The position numbers were made by a program, and so were the translations under genes. Positions 24,801-35,832 of a stretch of 64,000 bases of DNA are shown one piece after another; within the stretch, counting starts at the first letter, position 1, and every line of letters begins with the position of its first letter. Origin of the DNA: Cymodocea nodosa (taxonomy: Eukaryota > Streptophyta > Magnoliopsida > Alismatales > Cymodoceaceae); the NCBI GenBank assembly GCA_036874045.1, contig CM072338.1, positions 19,366,501-19,430,500 on the forward strand. The letters run 5' to 3'. Below the pieces are notes generated by a model, which was given only the letters and a program-made list of their open reading frames with translations, was not told where the DNA came from and did no database searches.

Positions 24801-26592
24801 TCTCCTCGTAAGCTGAAACATGATGATGGACATTATATTTAGAGATTCTTGTGAGTTGGCAATTATTCCAAAAGTTGAGCTTGGTTTTGGAGTGGAGGGT
24901 TTGTGGGCAATTTCAATGGTAACGACCTGTTAGGTACTAATGAGCTTCATTAATATTGTAAACGGATCCCATGACTCATCTAAGCTCCCAAACTTAGAGA
25001 AAATGTAATATGCAAAGTTTCTATAATTAAAAAAATCAAATTAATCAACAAGATTTTATGATATAGTGAGAAAGTGGTAATTGGTAGCAATAAAAATCAG
25101 CATATCATTACAGTCAATAATGAATCTGCCATAATATTTATGTTAGATGACATTCGTTATCTTCAATCCAGAAAATACCTTTGAGTAATTTCAAGGTGGT
25201 TGTACTTTTATGAAATATTGTTATGCACTTTATTAAATTATCATACGTGATCCCAAAAGTTGTTTTTGGAGGAGAATCAAGTACGATGCATTTTGATTAA
25301 TTGATCTGTATCTGAAATTGCAGACACAGCAGATGGAATCATACGTACATTTTTTCTGATGCTGAAGACGAGGATTTAGATGATGATATTGATGCAGACT
25401 TTATGGATTCAAATATGGTTACTGGCTCACGTAGGAAAACACGATCAAAAGCATCGTCATCAAGGTATATATTTGTGACATTACTTGCGTGAATCACCAT
25501 CAGTTATTTTTCATTTGGAAGATGTACATGCATTCTATGTATACCAATGGTTTTTTGAGTGATATATACTGATGGTTTATGATAATGTAGTATTATTTTG
25601 CTTCTAGATTTTTTTTCTATATTTGATTTTCTTTTTTTTGGTTGTCGTTGAATGACCTTGTTGTTAGATACATAACATTGTTCAATATTGATTATAAGCA
25701 TAATTTCGGATCAAAAATAGCATTATTGTTTGGTAATTTGGTTGGATATGGGCAAATTTTGGTGCCTTATTACGGAACCAGATGTGAGTGGGCCTTGGTC
25801 ATGCGTTTCACTTCACTGTGGATGATCGTGTTGGATGAATTTTAAGCTTAATAAATATTTTGTATTTGATGGACTGTTTCTGCTTAAAAATATCTAATGA
25901 CTATTGAAATTTCCATACACCCAGTAAATTAGGTTTTGGTGTTCTCTTTTCATCAAATAGTGATAACGAGCTTTGTTTTTCCATGTAATAGATCAAAGAA
26001 GACATCCAGATCATCATCCAAAAGACTTCCAGGAGATTTGATTGATCTATTGGAAGACGACCCACTTGATTTGTTGGATGGACAGAAGACCAGAGCATCT
26101 CTTAAGTCTTCTTCTTTGACCCGTAAGCGGAAGGCAGCGTCTGATGATGAGGTCGAGATCAACCCTGATGGTCGCCTTGTGATACATGAGGGTGGAAGGA
26201 AAATGAAGAGAGAAGAAAGTAGTTCTTCAGGATATAACTTTTTTGATGATACGAAAAGCAACTCCGCTGGCCAGTATTCTTCAGCAAAATCACAGGGAAA
26301 AAGGCAGAAATCTCTTTCAGGGTGGTCATATACTGGCAGTGAGTACAAGAGTAAAAAGGCTGGTGGTGATATAAAGAGAACGAACAAGCTGGAACCATAT
26401 GCATACTGGCCTCTTGATCGAAAGCTTTTGAATCGTAGACAAGAAAGCAAGGCAGTCGCTCGCAAGGGCTTGTCGAGTGTTGTGAAGGTTACGAAGAAGC
26501 TCGAAGGGAAGAGTGCTTCTGTAGCACTTTCTGCCAAAGGGCTTAAAGTCAAGAAGAAGACCCATAAGCGGCACATCGAGAGGCATAAGTGA
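6827..26592 (+). CDS. RRP12: RRP12-like ribosomal RNA-processing protein
   Basis: RRP12 is a HEAT-repeat nucleolar/nuclear protein needed for rRNA processing and export of pre-ribosomal subunits. Nineteen exons join in frame to about 1300 aa: 6827-7327, 7752-8280, 8475-8732, 8898-8989, 10469-10678, 10749-10940, 11025-11288, 13513-13688, 13888-13984, 14066-14122, 16077-16211, 16312-16383, 16860-16973, 17135-17296, 18269-18397, 22167-22268, 22345-22415, 25324-25464, 25992-26592. The length fits the family (about 1200-1300). The N-terminal half is helical HEAT-like sequence; the NUC173 region covers roughly residues 400-600. The C-terminal tail has an acidic block (SDAEDEDLDDDIDADF), a NPDGRLVI segment and a Lys/Arg-rich end (KKKTHKRHIERHK), as expected for a nucleolar factor. 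The start at 6827 gives a short acidic N-terminus followed by the conserved part. No internal stop was found. All joins are by eye. Confidence 0.9.
7500..7670 (+). repeat. 3' tail of an RTE-type LINE in RRP12 intron 1
   Basis: Contains TTATGGATAGAAGTAAATGG, then GCTGACCCCACATAGTAGG and an imperfect TTGTTGTTG tail. This is the usual 3' end of plant RTE-type LINEs, which are mostly left as 5'-truncated copies. A second tail lies near 14970. Only the tail is present; the left border is not visible. Confidence 0.5.
9370..9790 (+). mobile_element. Small non-autonomous element, AAGGTGCC family (copy A, worn)
   Basis: Lies in RRP12 intron 4. It starts near TTAGGTGCCAAGGTACTC and ends near TGCCTAGGTGCTCAA. 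The middle shares AATGGATCTGATAGA and TTAATTAGGACAAGGCAAGGC with copies at 11.7, 17.5 and 35.7 kb. Its ends are worn, so borders are approximate and no target duplication was found. Confidence 0.45.
11665..12049 (+). mobile_element. hAT-like MITE, AAGGTGCC family (copy B, clean ends)
   Basis: A 385-bp element in RRP12 intron 7. Perfect 14-bp inverted ends CATACTTTTTAAGG (11665-11678) pair with CCTTAAAAAGTATG (12036-12049). Flanks TGTAATAT (11657-11664) and TGTAATGT (12050-12057) match 7 of 8, the size of an hAT target duplication. It has no coding capacity. This is the reference copy for the family in this window. Confidence 0.75.
14970..15022 (+). repeat. 3' tail of an RTE-type LINE in RRP12 intron 10
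   Basis: GGCTGACCCCACATAGTGGG followed by ATTATGGCTTAGATTGTTG-like sequence matches the tail at about 7590-7665 and the usual 3' end of plant RTE LINEs. It is very short, a 5'-truncated remnant. Confidence 0.5.
17498..18142 (+). mobile_element. AAGGTGCC-family element with extra internal DNA (copy E)
   Basis: Lies in RRP12 intron 14. The left end CATGCTTACTAAGATGCC and right end AATAAGTATG are imperfect inverted versions of the family ends. The interior around 17870-18070 matches copies A and B (for example ATTTCAGTAGTGTTCCATCA and TCTGACAAGGATTGG). It is some 250 bp longer than copy B because of unrelated sequence at about 17570-17800, which may be a nested insertion. The flanks do not give a convincing 8-bp duplication. 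Confidence 0.4.
18640..21280 (-). mobile_element. Degraded L1-type LINE, antisense in RRP12 intron 15
   Basis: Reading the minus strand, 19875-19486 holds an open stretch with the start of an L1 apurinic endonuclease: VRKNGVDFLCLQETKLEEIN followed by a GGILFPGAK block. Downstream frames show ...WFLLGDFNRI, then LLDLPITNHFPLF and SDHIPL, the usual order in LINE endonucleases (GDFN, then SDH). Upstream, to about 21280, a Cys/His-containing stretch may be the remains of ORF1. There are many stops and frame changes, and no reverse transcriptase was recognised, so the copy is dead and truncated. It probably explains much of the 3.8-kb length of this intron. Confidence 0.65.
22416..25323. other. 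Large RRP12 intron 17, content not recognised
   Basis: This 2.9-kb intron lies between the KTSSR and RHSRW parts of the protein. It has a 99-codon open frame at 23623-23922 with no family resemblance and several stretches of more even base composition (about 22640-23620) that look like old repeat DNA. No domain, inverted end or target duplication could be identified. Confidence 0.35.
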
Positions 26593-26866
26593 GCATCGTC
26601 ACGTGCTTTTGTCAATCTTCTAATCAGATGCAACCTTGTCGGAAAATCTTCTTCGGGCGCATCGAACTTTTTTGCATCATTCTCTTATTTATATTTTTGA
26701 AAAGATTATACCTGTAATATCGTCGTTTGTTTTTTGATTGATTTATTTATTTATTGTGAGTCACTATAAAAGTAAGGATTTTTTTTGCCTTCATATTACC
26801 GTAAAATTTTGTATTTTTGTAAGTACGTGTTTGTTGCTAATATCATTTCCGTTTCAATACCTAATC

Positions 26867-29800
26867 TAGAGGTGTCAATGGGTCGGGTCGGTTCGGCATA
26901 AAAAGTACCAATTTGTGTGGTCTACGGGTTGGGTTAGGTTGAAAATTTTTTAATTTTTTTTGATAGCTTAGTTTGATTTAAAATTATTTTGATGGTTTGA
27001 AATATTTTTGGGACAGTTTGGTCGAAATTTTTTTTTTTCTTTTGGTCAGATCAAAGTCTGACTTCTATTTGATCAAAGTTTTTTATTTTTTAAATTTTTT
27101 TTCAGATTGAAGCACAAATTTTGATCTATTTTCTTCGCTCAGATTAAAGTTTGGATTGAAGTTTTTTTAATTTTTATTTTAGTTTGACTAAATTTTGATC
27201 AAGTTTTAATTTGATTGAAGTTTTTAATTTTTTATTTAGTTATTTTTTATCAAATTGAAACTTAAATTTCGATCGTTTTTTATATTTTTTGATTAGACTT
27301 TGATTTGATTGAATTTATTTATTTATTTGGTCAAATTGAAATCTATCCTTTGGTCGGTTTGATCAGATTAAAATTTTTTATTTTTTTATATTATTTCAAT
27401 CAGATGAAAGTTTAGACTTCGATCGATTTTTTTTTTATATTACCTTCGATAAAATCTAAGGTTTATTTATTTATTTTTTGATTTTAAATTAAAATAAAAA
27501 AATGACAAATTATTTTATAATTAATTTATTATTCAAATATATTATTTTATTTATAAATATACAAATATCAAACATAAGTTATCATTCATTCGTTACAGAT
27601 CATTTATGATTTATCATCCACCGATACATTCAAAGGTTAGTCATAAAGTTAAAATAATTATTTTATTTTTATATTTAAATTTAAAATACATTAATTTTAT
27701 AATTATATTAAATATATTTACTTTTAATGTATATAATTATATTTAAATTTTAAATTTATCAACAAATTCATCTTTTTGTTGATATTCATGAATACGAGGA
27801 ACCTCTAAATCTTTAACATACATTCATGTTTTTAAAATATCATCTTTTAATATTAATATTCTATCATTTAATATATTATCATTAATACTAAATGTTTGTT
27901 CATATGTTACATAATAATTTGAAATTGTTAATAAATCTCTAATCATTAATGATAAAATAGGAAATGTGTATTTTTGTATTTTTCATCAATTTATTATGTC
28001 AAAATTTAAAAAATTAAGATTATCTTTTATTAAATATTTATGATTAGTATTATTAAAATTATTTAATTTTTTTATATTTATTACATTAAAATCAATATAT
28101 TCATCATCAAATACATTATAATTAATTATTGATGACAACGACAATGATTGTAAAAAATAAGATATTTTGTGTTTGTTGTTGTGTTCCATATTTTTTATCA
28201 TACATATCAAACATATTTAAATTTTATTCTATATTTTTAATTGTTACATCAAGTTCTAAATTTAAATAAGTTTGTATTATATTTATTAATTTTTTAACAA
28301 CTTTTACTTTAGTCCTAATATCTAAACAAACACTTAATGTATATAAGAGAGGTATCTTATTCTAATATTTTAAAAAATTTTCTTTCATTTTGAAAACTAT
28401 AGTTACAAAAAATAGATAATTATTATAATTATTAAAAACTCGCAATATTATATAAGTGGTGAATTATATAAACATATGTACAATAATATATTCCTGATAA
28501 ATGTTGAGTTGCATTATAAAATAGTTTTAAAAATTCAAAAAAAAATTAGCTATTGTAAAATCATTTTCATCTAGTGGTGTTGTAGTATCATCTATTATAT
28601 CATTATAATAAGTTTTTATAACTTCTTTATAAGGTAAACAATTATTTAATATTAATTATAATGAATTCCACCTATGAGATACATCTATTGTAAATGTTTC
28701 ATATATTAATTCAAATGAATCACATATATGATTAAATTCTTATTGTCGTCTACCATTAGATAAAATGTAATCTAATGCAGTTTTAATATTTTATAGAAAA
28801 AGTTTTAATTCTTCAACACTTACTTGAACTATAAGATTAATTATATGACATATACATTTTTGGTGAAATAAATTAAAATCATTTGGTGGAGTTAATCTAC
28901 TTTTAAACATAGAAATAATTGCATTATTACTAGATGCATTATCAAATGTAATATTACTTCTTCTTTTTTAATTCCATAAAATTCAAAAATTTTCATAATA
29001 GTAGAAAAAATATTTTGAGCATTATGTGGATGATTTATTCTTTGAAATCTTATTAATCTTTTTTGTAAAATTCAATTATCATTAATAAAATGTGTAGTAA
29101 TAGTAATATATCTTACTTTACTTCTAACTTTCTAAATATTATATGTGGATGCTATAGATGTGTTAATAGAAACTATTATATTAACTAATTCCATTTTAAG
29201 TTTATTATAAAGTTTAATAATATATTGTCTAGTTGTATTTCTAGAAACTTTTTTAAATTGTGGACAATAAGCTTGTGAAATATATTCTTGAAAATGTTGA
29301 GTATCAACATAATTAATAGGTAAATTTTGAATAGCAATAAATTTAGCATGTAATTCTCTAGCATTACTAGGATTATAATGCCATTGTGTTATATTACATT
29401 TAGTGTTAAAATTAAGTTGTATTTGAATCATTTTATTTTTTTCAAGATTTTTAAATGAACAACTACTTCCATGTTTAGATAAATGACTTGTACCACTTGA
29501 AACTTTGCATGAAAAGTATACATTGCAAATGTTGCAATAGGCCCTCTCCACTATAGTACTATCTTACAATTATTTCATCTTTATTATAAACTTTGACCAT
29601 AAATTTGACATTATTTTTGATTTAGTAACATTAGTTGAAGTTGATGTTCCAACTTCTTTTGTAGTTTGAGCTTTAAAGAATTGTTGTTATTACTTAAAAT
29701 TATCGCCAACATTGATATCGCTATTAAAGATGAAGTCGTTGAAGTTGTGTGCCATTTTTGTAAAGAATTTAACTTAGAGAGTTGAATAAAGTTGAAGTTT

Positions 29801-30344
29801 AAAAAATAATCTTTATATTTTGTTAAAAAAAGAGAGAAGATTGAATGAATATGAATTGTAAAAAAAATTCTAACATTCTTCTTTATCTATAGATTTTTAC
29901 ATCACTATTCCTCTCTCCCTTTCATCTATTCTCTTCTCTCTCTTTTTTTTCCTTTTTTTTAACATTAGTTTAAATGTCCATTTTTTACAAACATTATTCC
30001 AACATTTATTTTTTACAAATGTTATTAGCAAACGTTGAAATAACGTTTGTACTTTTTTTTTCTTTTATTGTTGTTCAACGTTTACCTCTTTTACAAAATA
30101 TTGAAAATGTTATAAATGTTCAGCCTGAATCAACCCATAGGTTAGTCCAACCTGACCCAAATTGGCCCATGAGCTAGCCCAACCCGATCCAAATCAGCCC
30201 ACGGGCTAGTTCAACCTGTGAGCTGATTTTCTAATATATTATAGTCTAATCCGATCTAATTTTTTAAATTAGATCAGGTTAGATTAACCCATAACGAGTT
30301 AGATTAGGTTAACCCATAATGTCACAACTTAATTGACACCTCTA
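26867..30344 (-). mobile_element. hAT-superfamily DNA transposon, decayed, with TIRs and TSD
   Basis: A 3478-bp element between the RRP12 and PHL genes. The ends are TAGAGGTGTCAAT at 26867-26879 and its perfect inverse at 30332-30344. Flanks ACCTAATC (26859-26866) and ACCCAATC (30345-30352) match 7 of 8, the hAT target-duplication size. GGGT/CCAA-rich subterminal sequence lies inside both ends. On the minus strand, 29551-29132 encodes a BED-type zinc finger (C..C, then HLSKHGSSC) and the following YNPSNARELHAKFI block of RICESLEEPER/Ac-like transposases. Further on come LQKR-like RFQRI.HPHNAQ and HRWNSL blocks and a worn C-terminal dimerisation region. Many stops interrupt it; I count it as inactive. 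Confidence 0.85.
29132..29551 (-). pseudogene. hAT transposase, N-terminal remnant (BED zinc finger)
   Basis: The 139-codon open stretch begins MERAYCNICNVYFSCKVSSG. It carries the Cys-x2-Cys and His/Cys pattern of a BED zinc finger (residues about 5-32), then the transposase segment with YNPSNARE and a VSRNTTRQYIIKLY block. Intact hAT transposases of this group run 600-700 aa. The remainder is found out of frame or interrupted down to about 27800, with family blocks such as RFQRINHPHNAQ. It belongs to the transposon at 26867-30344 and has no sign of host use. Confidence 0.7.
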
Positions 30345-31648
30345 ACCCAATCTAAGTTGTGCCCACACCTAAATGGGTGTAGGCATCAATAATGGACGGT
30401 TGAAATTAGTATCTTTTCGTCGCTTCATTTTTTATGACCTTCGCTAAACCAGTAGGTCCTTGTATGTTATCTGTGTGTATAAGTATTTATATATGAGTGG
30501 GTTTCATTTAATTAACTTGTATTAAATTATTTCTTTTCTCTTTTCCATCTTCAACTATTATCTCCAGTGAATTCTGTAATGATGTTCTGCACGGTGGAAG
30601 GTGGTTCAACTTCATTGTTGTTGCTAGTGCACCAACTAGCGGCGCCTGATGAAGATACAGAGACTACAGCAAAATCATTTGTCTTGATATTATATGTTAT
30701 CATCTAAAAACAAAGGAGAAACATTACAAGGATATACGTACGGGGGGGTTTGAGCGATCGAAAAATAAAGAGAAACGGTGGAAATTTTTTATATTTGTGT
30801 CAATAGAAATAAAAGAAAATGATTTTGTCATTTTTTTATATTAAAGAAAATATTTTTCATTTTACCTTTTAAAATGACAGAAAATTTATTACAAACATAT
30901 TAAAATACAATGTTAGTTTATGTTAATTACAAACATTACTTTACCTGTTATATCTATATTTAGTGAAAAGTTAATATATACTATAATATTTAAAATATTT
31001 CTTTTCAAATATGATATTTTTTAATTTTTTATTTAACTTTTTATCAATTTTTTATTTAATATTTTAAAAATTATTAAATAATATATTTCTTGTAATTATT
31101 TACTTTTTAATCATTTCCCTCTCCTCTGATATACAAACGATATTATATTTTCTATTATGTTCAATCATTCTTATTGTTTCTCGTCATTTTATTTACACGA
31201 GAGACAGAAAATGCATCACAAGCTCGAGAACGTGGCATATACAAAAGCTGCAGAAAGAAGTTTTTCAACCATTGAGAATACCTCAACAGGTTCAAATTTA
31301 CCGTCTAGCCAACTAATATGCGTAAGGTTTCTCTTTTATTTTTTTTGGAAGTCCGGGGGTATCATTAATGTTCTTGAATATGTACATGCTGATAAAAGAA
31401 CTTGAATACCAATATACCATATAAATTTCCATTATTCGATTTTGTACGTACAACGCTCAGAACTCCAGTTAAATACACAAGTAAATGAAAAAAAAAAACA
31501 CTTGTTATCCAAAAACATCATCGTATTAGAGATGGGGCTACTGGCTGGCTGGCTGGCTGCCCGGTGTCAGAGAAAGCAACCTTCGTGTTTTTCTTTAATA
31601 ACGTAGGCGACCTTCATGTCAACTTGCAAATTCTTCATTTAATGCTTC
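30345..31648. other. Spacer between the hAT element and the PHL-like gene
   Basis: The region is AT-rich with no convincing coding frame; the 82-codon frame at 31157-31405 shows no family resemblance. The bases just below 31649 should hold the 3' UTR and polyadenylation site of the minus-strand PHL-like gene. Confidence 0.45.
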
Positions 31649-32604
31649 TCAGCCGGTATTAACAGAGCCTGCCTTATTGGTACCTTGCAACTCCATAGGG
31701 GAGCTTGAGATGCTACCAACTGAATTATGAGTTTGTGAGCTTAACTGAGGGCTTGCAGGTCCAGGTCCTGCAGTACTTCCATTATTAATTTGCTGCAACG
31801 TCCCACCACTTAGTTGCTGCGGGCTCATTGCAATCTGCTGGTTCAATTGCTGTGGGCTTACTTGTTGCTGTTGTGTTGCCACAGCTGAAGGAGACCCAAT
31901 CATGGATGGAGAACTGACCTGTGACTGCTGCATTGGGGAACATACTTGCTGCGGCTGTTGCGATGGTTGTAGCTGCTGCTGCTGTAATTGCTGTTGCTGC
32001 TGCATCTGTAGCTGCTGTTGGTTCATGTAAATATTTGTGCCTGGCATCTTTGGTGGACCCATGGATGCAATTGCAGTTCTGGGCAGTTGACCCACGTTAG
32101 GCCGACCAAGCATAGACATGCCCATTGAGCTTGAAAGTATCTGGTTACCACCATTCCCTGGCAAACTGGAAATACCAGGTTGGGTACCATACATCCGACC
32201 CTGCTGCATCCTATACTTTGCTAAAGCAGCAACTTGAGACAGGCCTGAACGAATGCCTACACCAAAACTGGTTGCAGAGCTCAAATTTATCTGGTTTGCA
32301 CCTATGCCGCTTAAGCCTTGCATTTGTGCAAGTGGAGAAGATATGCCACGCGCACCGCCCATAACATTGTTTAGAGCACCGAGTCCCATCATGCTGTTCC
32401 CCATTCCCATGGCCCCAAGGCCCATCATCCCCTTTCTTGGAAATTGTTGTTGTTGAGCCTGCTGCTGTAGTGCCTGAAGTTGCAAGTGAGTCTTATTTAT
32501 CATGGGGGTAGCACCCAATTGCATAGTTGCATTCTGCCCTATTAATTGAGAGAGAGGATTCATTTGTAGCATAGACGAAGATCTCTGAATCTGTGCATGT
32601 TGAA

Positions 32605-32642
<38 letters not shown>

Positions 32643-35600
32643 TGCTGTGATTGTCCTTGTATTTGGGTTTGTTGGCTCTGCCCTTGGAGTGGTGACTGCA
32701 TTTGATGCTGCTGCAGCTGCTGCTGACTTTGCTGCTGCTGAAGCAAGGCTTGCTCCATCTGCTGTGGTCTCGTGGACAATGCAGAAGTCGGACCACTTGG
32801 TAAATACCCTTGAGATATCGGTAAAACATGGGTATTTCCTGGAGGCAACATCCTCATATTGTTGGAAAGGTTCTGAGTGCTCAGATGATTTGTATCATTA
32901 TTGTTATTATTAACCAAAACAACATTAGACTGTTGACCGGAAACCCCTTCTGGTTGCTGCACGTCAGGTGCAGGACTGTCCAAAGGCACGTTAGGAGTAG
33001 AAGATGAGTTTCCAGAGCCAATATTTGTACGAGCCACGGTATGATCATCAATCACTTGGTATCCATCACGTTCCATCTAAAGATCACAAGGAAAAATCAA
33101 TTTGAAGGACAGTATTATTAACACACCGAGTAGATTACAAAAAAACTCACCAATGACTTGTGTTGTGCAGCAAGCAAATCCGCATGGTGCTGAAAAAATT
33201 AGAAGTTTATCAGCCACCAAATTATAAATTGGAAAGAAGAGGGTGAGCCATAGTGGGATTTCACAACTCACTGTGCTTGGCAATTCGATCATACAATCAC
33301 GTGAGTGAATGTCTGACTCCTCCACATCACCATATTGCATAATCACATTGCCATCCATAATTTTTTCATTCATAACGATTCTGAAACGGTTCCTGTCCAT
33401 ACCTACAAAAATACAGCAGAAGAAAATTGTTACAAAATTTAACAGTTATCGTGGACATAAGGAATTGTGTTTTTTAACAAGAGAAAAACAAACCTGAAAA
33501 CATATTCGGTTGTACGTAAGTCACAATCCTACTCTTACAGTTGTTCATGGTACCACCGATGATTGATCTAGACATAGATTTCACTGGATCTCTGACATCT
33601 TCAGCAATATTCAAACTTGACAAACAGCGAGCAATCTCCTCTTTTGAATATGTGGAAGGCTTGCGAACATTGAAAGTTTCAACCTTGTTTTTCTTCACAT
33701 TGAGTTGGTGTCTGCCAAGACAAACATCAAATGCATCAGACCAGCAGTGGAAAATCCATTCTGTATGGAAAAAGAATTTCACAATAATTTTTTTTGAAAA
33801 GGTTAAGATGAATCTTACTGATAATAAATTCCAAATAGCATGGGTACAAAAAAAACACTAATTAGCAAGCCCTGTTAGCAATGTGTCCCATAAATTGAAG
33901 AAATACCCTGATCTAGCAATCAACTCTGTGATTTAGCTGGTTCGTTGTTGAAAATACTGCATTCCTTGTCAGTCAGATGCTCCAACAAGTCAACAATCTA
34001 CATGGAGGTCATCCATCTTTTTGTAATTGTGATCATTCCTTTCAGGATACGCTTCAGCTCTTGGAGCAATTCTACCTTTGAATGTAAATCCATGTCAACC
34101 CACCTTAGAGATTAAAATCTTCCACAGAATCGAACTACCATGGCAAGAAAAGAAAAGATGTTCACAACTTCATCCTGTAGAGCACACAGAGTATATCCAC
34201 TACATATATTCTATAAGACAGTTTTGTGGATACCCTCTTTTGCCATCTGTATTTTGATGATAATCAGATCTTAAGTTGACTTCAGAAGACCAATAGCCTC
34301 CTCCCAACTCATTCAATAGCTCATCAATAATGGGCATTGAATAGACATCCTTCTCGGTATTATCATTGAATCCTATATAAACAATACAATGGCGCCAAAT
34401 GCCTTTTTATTTAAACCAAAAATGCTGGAGAGGAGAACGCATATACAGCATCTCTGCATCCCCCCCCCCCCCCTCCCCACACACACACACACCAAAAAAA
34501 CAAAGCAAATAAGTATTCACCGGTTTTCCATCTCAGATTTCTGAAAATAGGCAAATCTGAGCTAAGTCCGATATTCAACTGCTCTAGAGAGGAAGTTCGG
34601 TAGGGTATTTAAAAATTGTTTCAGACTTGTGAGAACTAATCAAGTGATCATTCTCAACTTCCTCTGATTCACCCTGTGACTGAGTGATCTGCAATAATAA
34701 GAGACAAGAAATTTGTTTGAATCCCCAGGGTATCTGAGAGGAAGAGATTCGATGCTTTGGCTGCAGAGATTCTCGGATGGAGGGAATTCTGATAGCCAAC
34801 ACCTTCATGATCTGTTCATGATTCCAGGAGTGGCGAGGATGATGATGGGGCACACCATCCAGCGTGAGGGGATCGATTCTGTGTGTGGAAATCAAGCATT
34901 TAGAATAGATGTGGGTCTGTCTAAGGGATGCAGTGATGGTATACCACAGGTTTTGAAGATCAACCAAGGGCAGGAGATCAGGGTCCTGACATCAAACTTG
35001 CCACACCCAAGTAATGGTCAGTCATTGGTGCGTGGTGAAAAGAGAAACATTGGAAAGAAAGGGCTTGCCTTCATGATCCCACAATTGAAGAATCCCAAAA
35101 TCTTCAAATATTTTTTTTTAATGCTATTTTGACACACTAAACACTGAGAATCCCACAATTGTTTCTCAATGAAGGCATAGTTCGCATTTGCCTTGTTGGC
35201 TCCGGATGCAAAGCCGAAGTGAAGGCATAGTCTGCATTTGCCTTGGCTCAAAAGCTAAGTGCCCTAACAAATGCACTCACGAGTCACATCTCTTCTGAAT
35301 TTACCTATCATAGCATTGACGTTCATCACAATGTCTTCTAAAGGTTTAAACCACTAAACACTGAGAATCCCAGAATTGTTTTGCAATGCAACTGCATACA
35401 AGATATAGCTGTATTTCAACCCTCACCACTGTCATTTTCAAATTAGAAATATAGCCACCACTTTGAAGATAATTTTCAGAAATGACCACAATCTTCAAAT
35501 TTTTTTTTTAATGCTATTTTGACACACTAAACACTGAGAATCCCACAATTGTTTCTCAATGCAACTACATACAAGATATAGCTATATTTCCACCCTCTAC

Positions 35601-35779
35601 ACTGTCATTTTCAAATTACAAACATAGCCGCCACATTGAAGATTGTCTTCAGAAGTGACCACAATCTTCAATGATTTAGACCCATACTTATCAAGGCAGA
35701 AACTTTAGCATGATTTAGACATGCTTGGATCGTTCAACTTGCCTTGTCTTAGGAGGAACGTCCATCAGGTTTGTTTAAT

Positions 35780-35832
<53 letters not shown>

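Noticed and set aside
25953-26633. A 226-codon open frame on the minus strand
   Set aside because: It lies opposite the last RRP12 exon, whose plus-strand product matches the family and ends in the expected basic tail. The antisense frame is a composition shadow.
32593-32913. A plus-strand frame rich in Ala/Val (AAAAAAAAA runs)
   Set aside because: It is the complement of the CAG/polyQ region of the PHL gene; the Ala run is only the other reading of the CTG repeat.
35779-35830. (AT)n(AG)n run and the C-rich/AC run near 34460, considered as regulatory GAGA elements
   Set aside because: They are deep inside an intron and within or near a MITE; ordinary microsatellites explain them.
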